The notes below the pieces were generated by a model. That model was not told the origin of the DNA. It saw nothing but the letters and a program-made list of their open reading frames with translations, and did not search any database. This document shows positions 8,550 through 22,103 of a stretch of DNA of 64,000 nucleotides, piece by piece. Numbering within the stretch: the first letter of the stretch is position 1; every line of letters starts with the position of its first letter. The stretch is from Pochonia chlamydosporia 170 (Eukaryota; Ascomycota; Sordariomycetes; Hypocreales; Clavicipitaceae): NCBI RefSeq assembly GCF_001653235.2, contig NC_035792.1, forward strand, positions 1,798,001 through 1,862,000. Direction: 5' to 3'. Made by a program: the position numbers and the translations under genes.

Positions 8550-11500
8550 ATGGACAACGACGACACACCCGATCAGATGGATCAGCCTGCGACTCCAACG
8601 AGGACCATCGCCGCGCCTGCACCGGACTGTAACCATGATCCTTCTCCTGATCCACCGTCTACTCGTCCAAACCCTTTTGACGATAGTGATCTTTCGGCTC
8701 GCAAAAGGCGACGAACTTCAGGGTCGGCATCACCCCCACCACCAATATTCACATCAACATCTACATCTACATCCCAGGCCACAACCACATCCACATCTGC
8801 ATCCACATCCGCAACCGCAACTGCATCTCTATCAGCCTCCGCCTCCGCATCAGCATCCGCATCTGCATCTGGTCCAGCATTCGCCGATGCTAAGCCGACT
8901 GTCAAGGATTTGACCACAAGCACAGGTACACCTGCGAGCACCAACAACAGCACCAGCACCAGCACCAGCACCAGCACCAACGTTGGTACCAACCCCAACA
9001 CCAACAACACCGACCATCAGGCCAACAATGCTGTGTTGCCAGCTGCAGAACAAACTGAGCTCCTTCACACACCGAAAACCCCAACGGACAGTGCAAAGAG
9101 TAGCAGCCCAACGCCACTGTCTTCCAGCAAGGTCACCATTAATTTGAGAAAGGCTACTGATCCTGAGCTTGAATCTAAACAAACGGAATCTTCGTCGCCC
9201 ATGGTTGACCAAGATCCACACATCGTCTCAGTCCCAGCCGTCACAAGTCATGGCCAACAAGATATGGTGATGGAGAAGACGTCGCGTACAGAGTCGGGCA
9301 AGGACACGCCCCAAATGTCCGATTCTGCAAGCCCTCCAGTCGAGCTCATCGCCATTTCTGACAATGAAGATGGGGAAAGCGATGATGAAATGGCATTTTC
9401 AGTCGACGACGGGGCAACCGGAATTTTAAGTGGCGAGTCGCTTCCCCGGGACCCTACGCTGCATTTCCCCTATATCCAAGACAATGAGGACCCGTCGCAG
9501 CCGCTGCATCGATTTATTCACCATTTCAAGACAGGTACGATACTGCAATTTTAGTCCTATTTTGTGCTCTACTACTGCCCACTAGTATAAATTATGAGTG
9601 CTTTCCGACTAATACTTGCAACTTGACAGATTCGTCCGTGACCCCCGAAGCCTTGGTATTGCTGCAGGCTTGGTTACAAGACTACCTGAGGTTTGCCAGC
9701 ACTGCCGAGAAGTCCACCGTCGTAGACTCTCGGCAAGCAAACAAACGATTCTGGGTACTGTTTCCTGAAGCAATGTTACAATTGCTGATAAGAAGGTGTG
9801 TCTCGGCTTCGCACCCCTTTCCTCTCCTCCGCCTTTCTATTTCTGAACCAGAGATCCGCCTTCCTATTTTCACTTTGCCATCGCTCTTGGGCTTGAACAC
9901 AACTCGCGACGGAAGCGACAGTGCTGTAAATTTGACATAGTAGTCAAAGTTCCTGGGCTAACCACTCATATAGTGCCGAACTTGTCAAATCGCCAGATTT
10001 GCGCCATGCCATGATTGGAATGTACTCCAGCTTCGCCTGCTTAGCTGCCTGCATGGTCTCCCTAGACCTGATAGTCCTTCGAGAATTCCAATCCACTGGT
10101 GACGGGACTAATTCTTCCCAGCCTGAGTTATATTCCGCCAAGTACCTCCAACAACTCCATGACATCATTGTAACATATGCGTTACCCACAAATGGCAACG
10201 AGGAAGGAATGCCTGGCTCAGAATGGGTTCACGACGATGTCGGGTCATTCTTCCTTGGCAAGCTACAATCCAGTCAAGGTGGCAGCGTGGCCGCCTTGTC
10301 GCAACTAGTAGCCTCAGTAACAGCTTTGGCCTCAAAATTTCCCAAACTGACAGATAGTCTGGCAGCGATCTCGAAAATTCTTGGCAGCTGTATGCGAGAG
10401 GCAGTGCAGATACTCCCGGCTGGCGGAGACCAGGCAGTACAAGCAAGGAACAAACTTGAAATGGGCAACACTGCATGGGGCCAAATGTCTGCTTGCTTGG
10501 AACTGGTGATTGAGAAGCACGTTACTCAATTATCTGTTGAAACTGCCACGACTCTAATACAAGCCTTGTCGGATATCTTGAAGTGGACATTGCGCGGAGA
10601 ACACAAATCAGCGGTCGATGCTGTTCAACTTTACATGGAAAAGTACCCGGACCTGCCATGTGGAAAAGTCTTTGAAGCAATTGCATGGCAATGGAGGCTC
10701 AGTATTCTGGGGAGATTGATTCGGTCAGGGCAAATGCAGCTTCGTGTCATGGCAATTTCTAAGCTCTGCGCGGATCTCGTCACTACTTGGAAATGTGCCG
10801 TCGAGACAATAGACGACGGCAGCAATAGGTTTCTGAGATACCTTGGAGAGTGCTTACTTGAAACCCGACTCGTCGATTACATATTTGGCCCGAATTGCCA
10901 TCCCGAGATCATTGTCGAAGGCTCTAACATCTTGGGCTTCCTTGTGGTTACCAAGTTGTACAACCAAGAACACACCGATCGTTTGTGGCAAGGTCTGACA
11001 CTCTGCCAGGACCCCCGTGTCGCAGAAGCTCTTGTGCGTATGATAACAAGTATTGCCAATTTGTTTGACTACGATGGTTTGCTGGAGTGGTGTCAAAAGT
11101 TTCGAATCCTGCCGCTCGAAGCGTTCTCTCCGGCGATGCGCACTCTCTGGGACAATGTAATGAATGAGTTGATATTAAAGTGCCAGTCAGAGCGGCAAGC
11201 TCCGTCGTTTGAGCCATACGATCTCTGTCTGAGGTTGTTGAGAGAAGCATCTGTTTGTTCAGCGGGGTCTCAAGTGGCCGATCCTGATTTGCAGCTGGCC
11301 GCGATGCAAAAGTTGAGAGAGCTTGTGAACTGCGCACGCCCCGATGATCTGGACATCCTCTACTTGAGCTGCCTCGACGACGTAGCCAAGAAGTCACCAA
11401 CAGCGCTGGGAAGCTTGTGGTGTTTGTCCATGGCTATGCGGGGAAACATGCCAAGCGAAGTCCAAAATCTCACCGAGAACCACGATCTTGCGAAACTCGT

Positions 11501-14500
11501 CGTTGAGGAACTTGCCCACGCAGTACTCACGGGGCAACAAGCGGGAGCATTCGCTGTGATATCCGGCACACCCAACGCCCCCAGACGTGAGCTCATATCT
11601 AATATTATCCAGTTTCAGCCGTCAGCATTGAATAACGACCTGGGTACAACACTTTTGGATATCATTGTCGGCCCAAAATCGCCCTGTGCTGAAGACAGAA
11701 AAGCTGGTTGGCTCATCATTACAAATGTGATGAGAAAAGCGACGATGAAGAACACCTTTTTGCAGGCCTGTTTCTCCAAATACTTGCCCAGTCTTGCAGC
11801 CTCCTCCTTCTCAGATGGAATGCTCGAGTTCGTTCGAGAACGTGTCCTGTATTTGGCCGCGGACGAAGGTGACTTTGCCTTGGATGACGACGAATCGCTA
11901 TCGCATAGTGGGAGTGAACAACTTTGGAGGATCATCCTGGAAGCGGAGGACTCTCTCCTGGTGTCGAGGGCCATCTCCACACTCGCAGTCGACCTGTACT
12001 TGGAAAGTGGAAGCATAAATTCATACTCGGTGTGCCGCTCGAAAAAGGTTCACAGGCTACTAGTCAATCGTTGCCTGGCCCAAATGAAACAAGCGGCCAA
12101 GAAGCTCAATGGCTCTACTGAGTCGATTGTCGGTGACGATGACGAATCAATGGTGATCGTCGAAACAACGGAGGAACTTCAACAGCAGGAGCGTGTTTTC
12201 AGGCGCTCCCTCCAGTTGATGAGATTCTTCCTCGAAAAGTACCAGGCACACGATCGATTTGCTATTGCAGACTTCAGGCCATTAATATCACCTACAGTGG
12301 GAGGAATAGAAGGGGAACCAGCGTGCCTTCAGTATCAAGCTTTTGACAACCAATGCGGATCTGACGTCAAGGCGTTAGATATTGGTCTGCAAAACACGGT
12401 TGGATCCCTTTTGACTCGTCTGAAAATTGAGACAGGATTTGATAATTTTCACCTATATTATCGGGGCAGACAACTTCTTCCAAAAAAGTGCCAAGCTACG
12501 AAGTCTCTCGAAGAGCTCAATATTAGAGATGGTTTCATTCTGGTGCAACGGGAAGAAGTCTGCGCACCACTCGCGGGATATTTAAAACCTGGCTCTTCGC
12601 CGATGGAAATCGAAATTCTTGGGCACTTTCAAGATCTATGGGAGTATCTGGGCATGGATGAGAAACTAGCAGAGGAGGTGAGTAATCACGCAGTGGTCTG
12701 TGGTATTCAACACAAACTAACACTGCTAGGTCTATGACTTTCTTGTGAAGCTTCCGGCGGATGGTCAATTCATGCTACGATTTGATTCGGAACACAACGA
12801 TTATTCTGAAGTATTTCTCAAGGGACAGGCGTTCAAAGCACTCTATGGTATCCACGCCATGAGTGACTATTTGGAGGCGGCTGAGCGTTCTGCATCCCCA
12901 ACCATTGATAATGGAGGCTCTACAGCAAACACTGCAACCTCTTACGAAAAAGCAATCCGTAAAGGCCTTGGCTTAATAGTGAGTGCAATACGTGACCCTG
13001 AGATGCTAGACGAAATGCCGATTACCCAACACATGAGAATCGCGGGTTCATTCCTGCAAGTCTTCGTGAGGCTATTCACTGGTAAGATACTGCTACCTTT
13101 CGATACTTGCACGTTTATCATATTGACCGGTTCCTAGAAGCTGCCAAGAGTACGACGCCATTGAAGCTGAGCGACGAAGCACTACCAGAACCCAGTCGCC
13201 TGGTTGACATCTTGGCTAGGGCAGAAGGAGATATGAGTGACATGAGCTTGATACTTGTCGAAAACACATGCACAGCGGTCTTGCGCGTGGGATCCACCAA
13301 CAAAAGTTTTTGGAATGCAGCCGTAGAATCTACGCCTTTCCTTGATTTTTTGAAAAATTTTCTCTTGAAAGATCCCAGGAAGGCGGTAAGACAAACTATT
13401 GTTGAGCTTCTTGAAGACATTCCAGGGCCCGAGACTCAAATTCTGACACCAGAGAGCGGCCATTCCAACTCCGGAAGAGAGGAAGCCAATCCAATTCCGC
13501 TTTCAATCTGCATCGCTTTGATCGAAGGGCTGCCACTTTGTTTGGATTATCCGTCTCAACCTGAAGAGTATTTCAGAGCGGTGCTCTTCCTGGTTGATCG
13601 ATTTTCCGCGACGAATCCCCAAGCCGTGGACATTGAACACCTGGCAGTGGTAGCCAGGGACCTCTTGCTCAAACATACCTGCATCGAAGTAAGCAGAAAG
13701 TGATGCTAATGATAAGATTCTCCAACGGTTAACACTTAGGGACAGGTGATTGATCGACCGGACATAACAGACCCAATTGCGACTGGTCTTGTATCAGTGC
13801 TGCATCTATGTGTGCAGAATAGCCACAGTCTGAACAAGTGTACGGCATTGGACGAGTAAGTAAATACATTTGCGCCAATACCTTCCAGAATATGTGCTCA
13901 TAAAGTGCAGAAGCGTTGTGTCTCGGCTATTTTGGCGGCATCTCTTTCCACGAAAACGCCGCAGCGATGGATACTGTGTTCCTCGGGTGATTCTTGACTC
14001 GGATACGCGCAAAAAGCTTTACGATGTCATCTTCCTCTGTGTAAGATACGATTTGAATTCTTTTGTCCACATCCTCGAGACTTTAAAAGGCCTCGTGCCA
14101 TTTTACGTGGATGAATCTGGTGAGTATTCGAAAAATTCCGACAGGACTATTGTTCGCACGACCCTGGCTGACCTACCCCCCTCCCTTCCCCTTTGCATAG
14201 ATGATCCTTATTTATATGATCTTCCCTATCAATTTGATCGATTCAGGGCAGTCCGAGCTCCTTGTGGCTATGTTGGACTGAGAAATCTCTCCAATACCTG
14301 CTACCTAAACTCATTACTCACGCAACTATTCATGAATACCCAATTTCGAAGCTTCATCATGTCGACCGAGGTACAAGATGCCCAGGACTCACAACAACTA
14401 CTCTTCTACACACAAAAGTTATTTGGATATATGCAGGAGAGCTACCAGCGGTTTGTGGACCCATTTGATGTTGTGACTTCAATCAAAACATATGACGATG

Positions 14501-17311
14501 CTCCCATCGATATTCACAGTCAGATGGATGTTGATGAGTTTTACAACTTGCTTTTTGACCGATGGGAGGGGCAAATGCCCAGGAAGGACGAGAAGAAGCA
14601 ACTGCGTTCATTTTTTGGAGGCCAGCTGGTGCAGCAGGTGAAGTCCAAGGAATGCGAACATATTTCAGAGCGACTTGAGCCATTCTCGGCCATTCAATGC
14701 GACATTAAGGGCAAGGTCACACTCGAAGAAAGCCTCCAGGCCTACGTCGACGGAGAAGTGATGGAAGGTGAAAACAAGTACAAATGCTCGACGTGTGACC
14801 GACATGTTGACGCTGTCAAGAGAGCCTGCTTGAAAGACGTGCCAGACAATGTCATCTTCCACCTCAAGCGCTTTGATTTCAACCTCCGGACGCTCCAGAG
14901 AAGGAAAATCAACGACTACTTCACATTTCCACAGAAATTGGACATTGCGCCGTACACAGTTGAGTACCTCAATGCTGAGGATGGTGCGACTGGTAGCGAC
15001 GCTTTCGAATTGGTCGGAGTCCTTGTTCATTCGGGAACAGCTGAATCTGGACACTATTACTCTTACGTGCGAGAGAGGGGATCTGTTGATCAACCACGTT
15101 GGGTGGAGTTCAACGACGAATCTGTAATGCCATGGGACCCGTCCCAGATGGAGAGTGCGACATTTGGCGGTCAGGATATACAGTCGTCTATGCATGAGAC
15201 AAACGGTATCATCTATGACAAGACTTACAGCGCTTACATGCTCTTCTATCAGCGCGCTTCTTTGCTCAATAAGGATTCGATGTCGAGCAAGCCGATTACC
15301 GAGAGCCATTTGCCAGCCGTGGACATTCCGCCTCCACTGATGGAGCACATTCTTAACGAAAATAAGATCCTACTCCGACGGCATTGTCTATTTGACGCGA
15401 GCCACATTCTATTCGTGCAGCAGTGCTTTGTACACTCCATATACCTTGGAGAAGGCCAGGGAGCCAAGTTTCTGGCGTCAAAATATGATCATGACCAGTT
15501 AGCCCAAGACGATGGCCAAGCACGGAGATCCTCTGATCCAGCCACTTCCTCTCACAATGTGCAAAATCTGGCTATGGAAGTAGCTCTGTCTCACTTTGAT
15601 CAAGTTGTCACCAGAGCTAAGGACATGATGCTGGTCGAGTCTTTTTCTTCTAAGCTGAAGTCTGCGGTTGCAAAGTGCTACGACTGTGCTTTTGCATTTT
15701 ACGACTACTTCAACGTGCGCCACGCCGCTTTTCGTGCGATCATTCAGCGAAACCCAGATCCAGATATCAGAAGTTTCGCAGGTAAAACGCTTATCCTGGC
15801 AGCTGCAAAGATTCGGAGCGGGCTTCCACGTCTTTATCATTGCCCAATGCCGACAAAGTTGATGTCCAACCATGGCGGTGGCACGGAGAGTGATGAGGAC
15901 TGGGACGACTCTGAATCCCCACCATCTGTGTTACAGGGCATTATTCGCATCCTCAACTACCTTTGGAAATTCTTCTACATGCATATAAGGTCCTGGGATG
16001 AGTATTTCGGCACAGTTCTCGCATTTGCAAGGCTTGGGGACCCCGAGGTCGGCCATCTCCTTGGAGACAACTACCTACTTAAGCTGCTCAACATTGTCCG
16101 TGCGGATCCAATGACGGAAATGCAACCCAACTATCAACGCATGGTTAACAACCTGCTGCGACGCTTCAATTCCAAACCTGCATCTTACACTGCCATTTTG
16201 ACACTGATCGACCACCTGGTGGCGCAGTTGGAACCTGCTCTGAGTGCAGACGTAATTGTAGACGAGCCGCAAGATCGACTCAATGGGCGAGGGCCGTTCC
16301 CTTGGACATCAGAAGAGGTTCAAGCTGTGCTTTACCACCCTGACAGCCACTATAGAAGTTTCTTCACGGAGAAGCTCCTAGAAATTGATCAGGTGCCAGA
16401 AGCGACCAACAGCATTATTGGTCGATTGGTTGAAAGCGGAGAAGAGTTGGATATGAGGGTATTTAACACTCTCCGAAAGAAAATCCAGGGGGAAACAACA
16501 CAAGCCATGGATTCCTCCATCAGGGCCGCTGGCCGATATGTCGAACTGAGCGAATCATTGGAGAAGGCACAAGCCCTTATCAAGCAAGTTTGCTCCCAAG
16601 CGTGCAACCTGCAGCAGAGTGAGGGACGTGTGTTTCTAGATTTTGTGGATTTGATACTGCGTTCTCGTCGACCTAATGAAGAGCTGGCTCGGGCCCGTCG
16701 ATTCTTCATGATGGAGGTGATGCCCACGTGGGCACCGTTTCTACTAGTGTATGGCGACGAATACACGAGGAATGCAGCAGAGCAGCTTATCAATGATCGC
16801 CTATTTCAACGTGGCGGAATCAGCGCAGGAGATGCCGGCATGGAACAAGAGACTCTGGACGGTGTGATCCGACAAATGGGGATCAAATGTCTGATATATC
16901 TTCGGGAGGTCCACGTCAAGAGGAGAATGCAGCTCGAACGCAGTGCTGCGGGAAATATCTTGCGAATCATTGGCAGTTGCGTTCCGCTATATGAAGGAAG
17001 CGACGAAATGATTGACTATGCGGACGATGCGGCGGAGTTCAGAGCTATTCAAGGAGGTGCGTGTTGCACTTGAAGTCGAGTCTTGAGAATAATGTGCTGA
17101 CTGGAGTAATAGAGATCTCAAGTCCGTTACAAAGATTGCTCGTGGACGAGATAGAAGATGATGGATCTGGTATGACGTGCTCCCTCGGTGATGTGGGGTT
17201 GAAAGACTTGACTAACGGACACCAGATTGGGACGGTTCTTGTGGCTCATCAGAGTTGATGGAAGCCAATGTCAGCGGACTGGGGCAGATAATACATCAGA
17301 TACAAGACTAG
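8550..17311 (+). CDS. Large ubiquitin-specific protease (C19 family, USP9X/USP34/USP24-like)
   Basis: Ten exons: 8550-9534, 9630-9795, 9974-12677, 12730-13081, 13138-13688, 13740-13855, 13911-14119, 14201-17056, 17113-17169, 17226-17311. The product is about 2693 aa. The N-terminus (about 330 aa) is Ser/Thr/Ala/Pro-rich with a basic RKRRR patch. A long helical-repeat scaffold follows, with a ubiquitin-like fold near residues 1180-1248 (LYYRGRQLLPKK). The peptidase domain starts at about 1717: Cys box GLRNLSNTCYLNS (catalytic Cys about 1728), zinc-type CSTC, and His box HSGTAESGHYYSYV (His about 1979). The Cys box has Ser where most family members have Gly. It should remove ubiquitin from protein substrates. 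The 13856-13910 intron was chosen because only acceptor 13910 keeps frame. Confidence 0.85.
8755..8985. repeat. Hexamer microsatellite inside the protease N-terminus
   Basis: Imperfect ACATCT/GCATCC hexamers at about 8755-8875 and AGCACC hexamers at 8949-8979 encode Ser/Thr and Ser/Ala runs. The period of six keeps the reading frame, so length changes would alter the disordered N-terminus without frameshift. Confidence 0.75.
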
Positions 17312-19302
17312 GGCGAGGCATGCCCAGCAAAAGTTATGCGGTGGCGAATGACAGCACAGTGCACGGCGTTACGGAATGTTCATTTACATACGGAACAATT
17401 TGCTTTTGCTTTGTCTGCTTCCTTTGTTTGAGTTGAGACGGTTGTCGTCTCTTTTTTTTCTTGTTTTTGTTTTTGCAGAATGGTACATCATACTGGCACA
17501 GCATTCATGAATGGTACAGAAGGGAGGATTATGTTTATGACAACTTAGATCAACATGACATAAGCAGGCTGTCAGGTCAAACAGCCGGGGGGTTATTCTT
17601 CTCTTTTTTTCTTGTCATTTCCTACATCAGCGGAGTCTCGGCGTCCTGGAAGTCGGAGGGGAGCTTTGCGGCACTTGACGATTGCACAGCCGTCATCAGC
17701 GATTGCATTGAAGATTGAACTTGCAACATGAGACGTGGCGGGACATAGCTAGGCCTCAGTGTTATGGCTGGCAGGTTAGAATTTGCAGCAGGCTGATACG
17801 GAAGTAGTGAGAGCATGAATGGATGGCATGGCGCCTAGGTGTCGGGAAGCGCGTCCTGTTGTAAGCTATGTCATGTGTGATTGGTGATTATGTGAATGAA
17901 GGGGTTTCCATGTCTATACGGTGTCTTGATGGGCAGAAAAGCCATGGGTGAATAAGATAGATGTTGGACTGCGATTGGGATTGTGGATGATGAAAAGGGG
18001 CAAGCCTGTTCAGGAGGCGGATAGAAGTTGAAAATAGTAACAGGAATGTAATGCAAGAACAACAAAGTTGTCCAATGCGTATGGCCGGTCCAATAATGTA
18101 TGATGAACGGCATGTCAAGGACGAGGCTGTTTTTCGGCGGCCATGAAGGCAGCGGCATTTAAAGAAAGGAAGCTTCTCATAAGCAGCCACCAGTGACAAT
18201 CGTCAGAATATTCCGCAGAGTGGGATAGGTGAGCGGCTAATAGACCCTATTCGCATGAAATACAGTATTGTCATGTATATGTCGGCTGCAATGTGGTCGG
18301 TGTTGCTATTCTTATGGTGAGTCTGATTGGAAGGGCGGTACCCGGACGCTGGCGCACATGGACGGGGGAATGGGGTACAAGTGCCGGGCGCTAGATGAGA
18401 TCTCATCTGGGTAGGATTGGTGGTTTGTGTGACGACGATGCATGGCTGGGATGGCACGTGGTGGTATTGATGTTTTGAAGGTGAGTGAAGCATTCATTCA
18501 TAATATGGGGAAGCATGTCAACCAAGCAAGTTACAGTAGTATGGTCGACAGCCCTTACTAGGTTCATACCTTCCTTCCTTGCTCGTCTTCAAAGTAGAAG
18601 CTTGTCTGTCTGTTATCATTCTATTTTTACCCAATTACCGCGCACAAATTCCGGCTGAAATAATCCAACGAAAAATCTACAAGTCAAAAAAAAGGCACGA
18701 TGCAAGATGCAAGATGCCAGCAACGTCCAACCAATCACACAAGCCGTAGCACCTCCCCCCCCCCCCCGCGCTTCCCAAAATAGCACAATAGCCGCCCGAC
18801 TAACACGCCGCCAAGCAAAACGATTGGTTCCCAGACTGACGAGTTCTGCATGACACATGCATTGTGTATCTTCGTCACAGGTGTATCCTGTACAGAGGTG
18901 CGGCGTATTTTATAGTTGGATTGCTGGATATTCGGCTCGGGCGGTAATGAAGCTGCGTTGGGGTTTAATCCAATTCGGATGTTTGTTCTTTTCTTAGATC
19001 ATTAACATGGCGTTGATGGTCGATCCAACTATCACCACGTGTGCCGAGTTAAGAGTCGTCTCCACTCTCCGTTTCACGTTTCGAGTTTCAGAATAGTTGT
19101 GTTGTGAAGAAGGAGGTTTTGTTGTGGTGGTGTAGTTGCATATATATCCCTTATCCACCTTTTTAAAAGCCAGGCACGTTGGAGCAGATACTTGTGGTTG
19201 TTCTCTGGTGGTGATGATATTGGTGTTGGCATCGTTGCGGCATGACAACCAACTTACACTCTCACTCGTTTATTCAACAATCTTTACTATCCCATCACAA
19301 CC
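17312..19302. other. 2-kb intergenic, no gene seen
   Basis: Holds the protease 3' region and the upstream region of the next gene. Contains T-rich tracts (about 17450-17480) and a 13-base C run at 18755-18767. Short frames show no conserved features. Confidence 0.4.
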
Positions 19303-20833
19303 ATGGCGTTGAAAGAGCGAATCTCGTCCCCCCTCGAGGCAGGACCGTCCATCCTCGATGCCCATCATCTCCCTCCGCATCTTACTCCCGCTCTCGAATA
19401 CGCCTCCTCCCGACTGGCCAGAAAGTCTCTCCATCTGACTCTTGTTGTCGTCCGAAGAGACTACCAGCTACCTAGTGTGATTCCGCCCTTGGGATCCCCT
19501 GGTTTCTGTGTATCCACGCCTACGACACCTGCTTCACCACCCACCGCCAAGTTTAGCTTTGCTACAGGTCCTGTCACCGCCTTGAAACAGCTTGTACGGA
19601 CAGCATCGCGACATGGCGCTGAATCCATCCGATCCATCGATTCCAGAAGCACAGTCTCGTCACCGAGTTCAAATCTAGAGTCTCCCGGGTTAAGGCTGCG
19701 GTGGCCATTATCCCCTGCTACACCGTTGTCTCCGCCTCCCATGACGCCGTGTACGCCTTCATCCGTTGCTACTGATTATATCGGCTCTACGGCTCCTGGT
19801 ATTTCGGGCGTGCGGCTCATTCACGCCCCGGATATATCTGCCAAGGAGCAGAGAATACAACGGGCTGTGTTTACTAAGACGTCACAAAAGTTTGACCTGG
19901 GGTAAGAAACACTACCATGATTAATACCACTGAACATATAAAATACATAAACACAAATACTCACAATGTTCTAGGCCCTCACTCTCTCCGGCTGTCACTC
20001 CCTCTACAGCAGGCCTAACAACTCAACTCATCACCAACTCCCTCATCCAAAACGAAGTCCTCTTCTCCTCCGACGGTCTCACCCTCCTGTCCCTCGACCG
20101 GCTGTATAGCCTCAAGAGCGCACTATCCAGCTACTCCAAGACGAAATCCCACCTCCGTCTGGAAGACGCCGTCGACGAACTCCGTCGGTACATCCTCGCC
20201 AACAACGGCGCCAAAGTAACCAAATCCGATCTACTACGCTCCTACGACTGGCTGAGCGTCAGCTCAAGCGCCGTGTCAGACCTCGATAGAATGTATAGAC
20301 GCGCGTACGGGGGCCCAGCCGAAATGGGCGCCATATCAGGCGTGTCTGCCATACCTAGATTCATGCCCGAGCCGGCGATTCGATCTGACGACGATGACTT
20401 CGACTATGACGATGATCCTGACTTGAGTCCTACGCAGATTGGACTGGCGGTAACGACGTTCGAGGTGCGGAAAGCGTCGCCAAAGGGGCCGGTGTTGAAG
20501 ATTCAGACGAATTTCGAGGCTGGGCTGCGGAGTAAATGGGATTATACTGATGATGGGGAGAATGAGCCTGGGGAGAGGGACGGAGATGAGGATAGTGATC
20601 GGACGGCGAGGCCGTTGGAAAGATTGCCTGTTGGATTTACGCCGTGGAGTGCAAGTATAGATTATGTGCTTAGTGCGGGCGTGGTGAGTCCTGATAGGGG
20701 TTCGATGCGGCAAGGACCAATGACGCCGAATGGGTATGATGATATATCGCCTATTACGAGGGGAGAATGGGGGTTTCTGATGGTAGATGATGCGTTTCAG
20801 GGGGGACGCACAGTGGCGGTTGAGACGTGTTGA
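19303..20833 (+). CDS. Conserved fungal protein of unknown function
   Basis: Two exons, 19303-19901 and 19975-20833, joined in frame across a 73-bp intron (GTAAGA...TCTAG), give 485 aa. The N-terminal part has an alpha/beta-like segment (SLHLTLVVVRRDY) and a long Ser/Pro-rich stretch. The conserved middle (about residues 210-320) contains NEVLFSSDGLTLLSLDRLY, KSHLRLEDAVDELRRYIL and DLDRMYRRAYGG. An acidic segment (DDDDFDYDDDPD) follows. I recall this architecture from uncharacterised Pezizomycotina proteins (I believe those labelled DUF7582) but cannot confirm it. No signal peptide or membrane helix, so probably cytosolic or nuclear. Its 3' end converges on the PRCC-like gene, 118 bp away. 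Confidence 0.75.
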
Positions 20834-20951
20834 TGGCGGTTTGTTGTTAGCATTTTCAGGAGTCGGTAGATTTTGCATTGATGAGCGACACAGCTAGTGT
20901 AAAAGGCACACCTCAAAACATATTGTACAATTTATGGGTATCATTCTAGCT

Positions 20952-22103
20952 CTACCATCCGTACTTGCTGCTCGCAGCCCTCTTGTTGCTCTTTGCCGTC
21001 GCAAAACTATCCTCCAGCGCGTCTCGTTGGTTCTGCACATTCTGCACCAGCTGCTTGAGGCTGTGTTTGCCGCCGCCTTGAATGGACCGGACTGCCTTGT
21101 GGACCTGCTGGTCTCCGGCTGCGCGGACACTCTCGTTGTGTTGGTACTCTTTGTCCATGTTGAAGTTGACGACTTTCTTGGCGGCAAAGTTGCCTCCGTC
21201 CCGGCCAAAGAGCTCTCGTCGTGCTGCTGCGGAGAGATTTAAATCACTGGCGATGGTGTCGAGAGATTCGGGGTTGTTGGCGGAGTTGCCGGTGGTGTGG
21301 GTTTGATACTGTGCGTAGTCGGTGTATGTGTTTGAGTTGATGTCCGGTTGGTATGCGGACTCGAAGAGGGGTTCGTATGTCCCTGTGGATGAGGAGGGTG
21401 TGGGATCTGACCCTTCTTCTTCGGTGTGCATGGAGAAGAGGGATACTTTCTTCTTTGGCGGTTCTGCTGCAGGGACTGGGGGTGTTCCGTTTGCTGGTGT
21501 TTGGGCTGGCGCTGGAGATGTTGTGCTTGGTGTTGTAGAGCTTGGCTTATTCTTCTTCTTTTTGTTGTTGAATCCCACCGATAATGGTCTAAACATGAGA
21601 GGTTTCCCAACTAGCTTCACCTCGTCGGCTGGTTTTTGTCCTTCGGGTATTGACGGCGCAGCTTCCTGTTTCTTCGGTGGTGGTAGATTCATGCCCCCGG
21701 ACGGTATTGAGGATTCACCACTTTCTGCGTCTGCCATGTCATCGTCGGCGTCGCGACTGAATCCCGGCGCTGCACTCGTCTTCAAGTTGATGCCCGGCCG
21801 TGATGGCGCACTACCAGACGATTTTGTAATGGGCTTCCCTGCATTCTTTGGCGGCGGTAGAAATGAGTTTAGTCCTGAAAAGAGTCCTCCGCCCGTAGTG
21901 CGCGCTCGTTTCGCGGGTGGTTCGTCGGGCTTGCTGGAACTGGTTGCTTGTGGCAAGTTGACGACGATTTTGCCTGGGTTGGATCGGTCGACGACTTTTT
22001 GGAACGGCTTCTTGGTTGTAGTCTGTGATGGTTTTGGCGCGGGTCTGATGGGGGCTTCTGACTCGGAGCCTGAGTCGGACTCGGAGTAATCGACGAGGCC
22101 CAT
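20952..22103 (-). CDS. PRCC-like nuclear protein
   Basis: Intronless, 383 aa from ATG 22103-22101 (MGLVDYSESDSGSE); an earlier in-frame Met five codons upstream is less likely because the family starts MGLVDYS. The protein is rich in Pro/Ser/Lys, has the conserved LPPPK motifs (SFLPPPKN, NLPPPKKQ), a VGKPLMFRPLSV segment and a C-terminal block (ARRELFGRDG, VVNFNMDKEYQHNE, HSLKQLVQNVQNQRDALEDSFA). This is the layout of the PRCC/mitotic-checkpoint-regulator family, whose human member binds MAD2L2 and splicing factors. The nuclear role is inferred from family. It is divergent from AVO1, sharing a 371-bp promoter. Confidence 0.8.
   Translation of the reverse strand: MGLVDYSESDSGSESEAPIRPAPKPSQTTTKKPFQKVVDRSNPGKIVVNLPQATSSSKPDEPPAKRARTTGGGLFSGLNSFLPPPKNAGKPITKSSGSAPSRPGINLKTSAAPGFSRDADDDMADAESGESSIPSGGMNLPPPKKQEAAPSIPEGQKPADEVKLVGKPLMFRPLSVGFNNKKKKNKPSSTTPSTTSPAPAQTPANGTPPVPAAEPPKKKVSLFSMHTEEEGSDPTPSSSTGTYEPLFESAYQPDINSNTYTDYAQYQTHTTGNSANNPESLDTIASDLNLSAAARRELFGRDGGNFAAKKVVNFNMDKEYQHNESVRAAGDQQVHKAVRSIQGGGKHSLKQLVQNVQNQRDALEDSFATAKSNKRAASSKYGW

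Noticed and set aside
8582..9221. Long minus-strand ORFs opposite the protease N-terminus
   Set aside because: Val/Asp- and Trp/Cys-rich translations of the hexamer microsatellite; products of the repeat, not genes.
13856..13960. Apparent frameshift in the ubiquitin protease
   Set aside because: Using the first acceptor (AG at 13887-13888) breaks the frame, but the acceptor at 13909-13910 gives a 55-bp intron and closes the frame into SVVSRLFWRHLFPRKRR, so no frameshift is needed.
20336..20878. 180-codon minus-strand ORF
   Set aside because: Antisense to the second exon of the conserved fungal protein, with an Arg/Pro-rich shadow composition.
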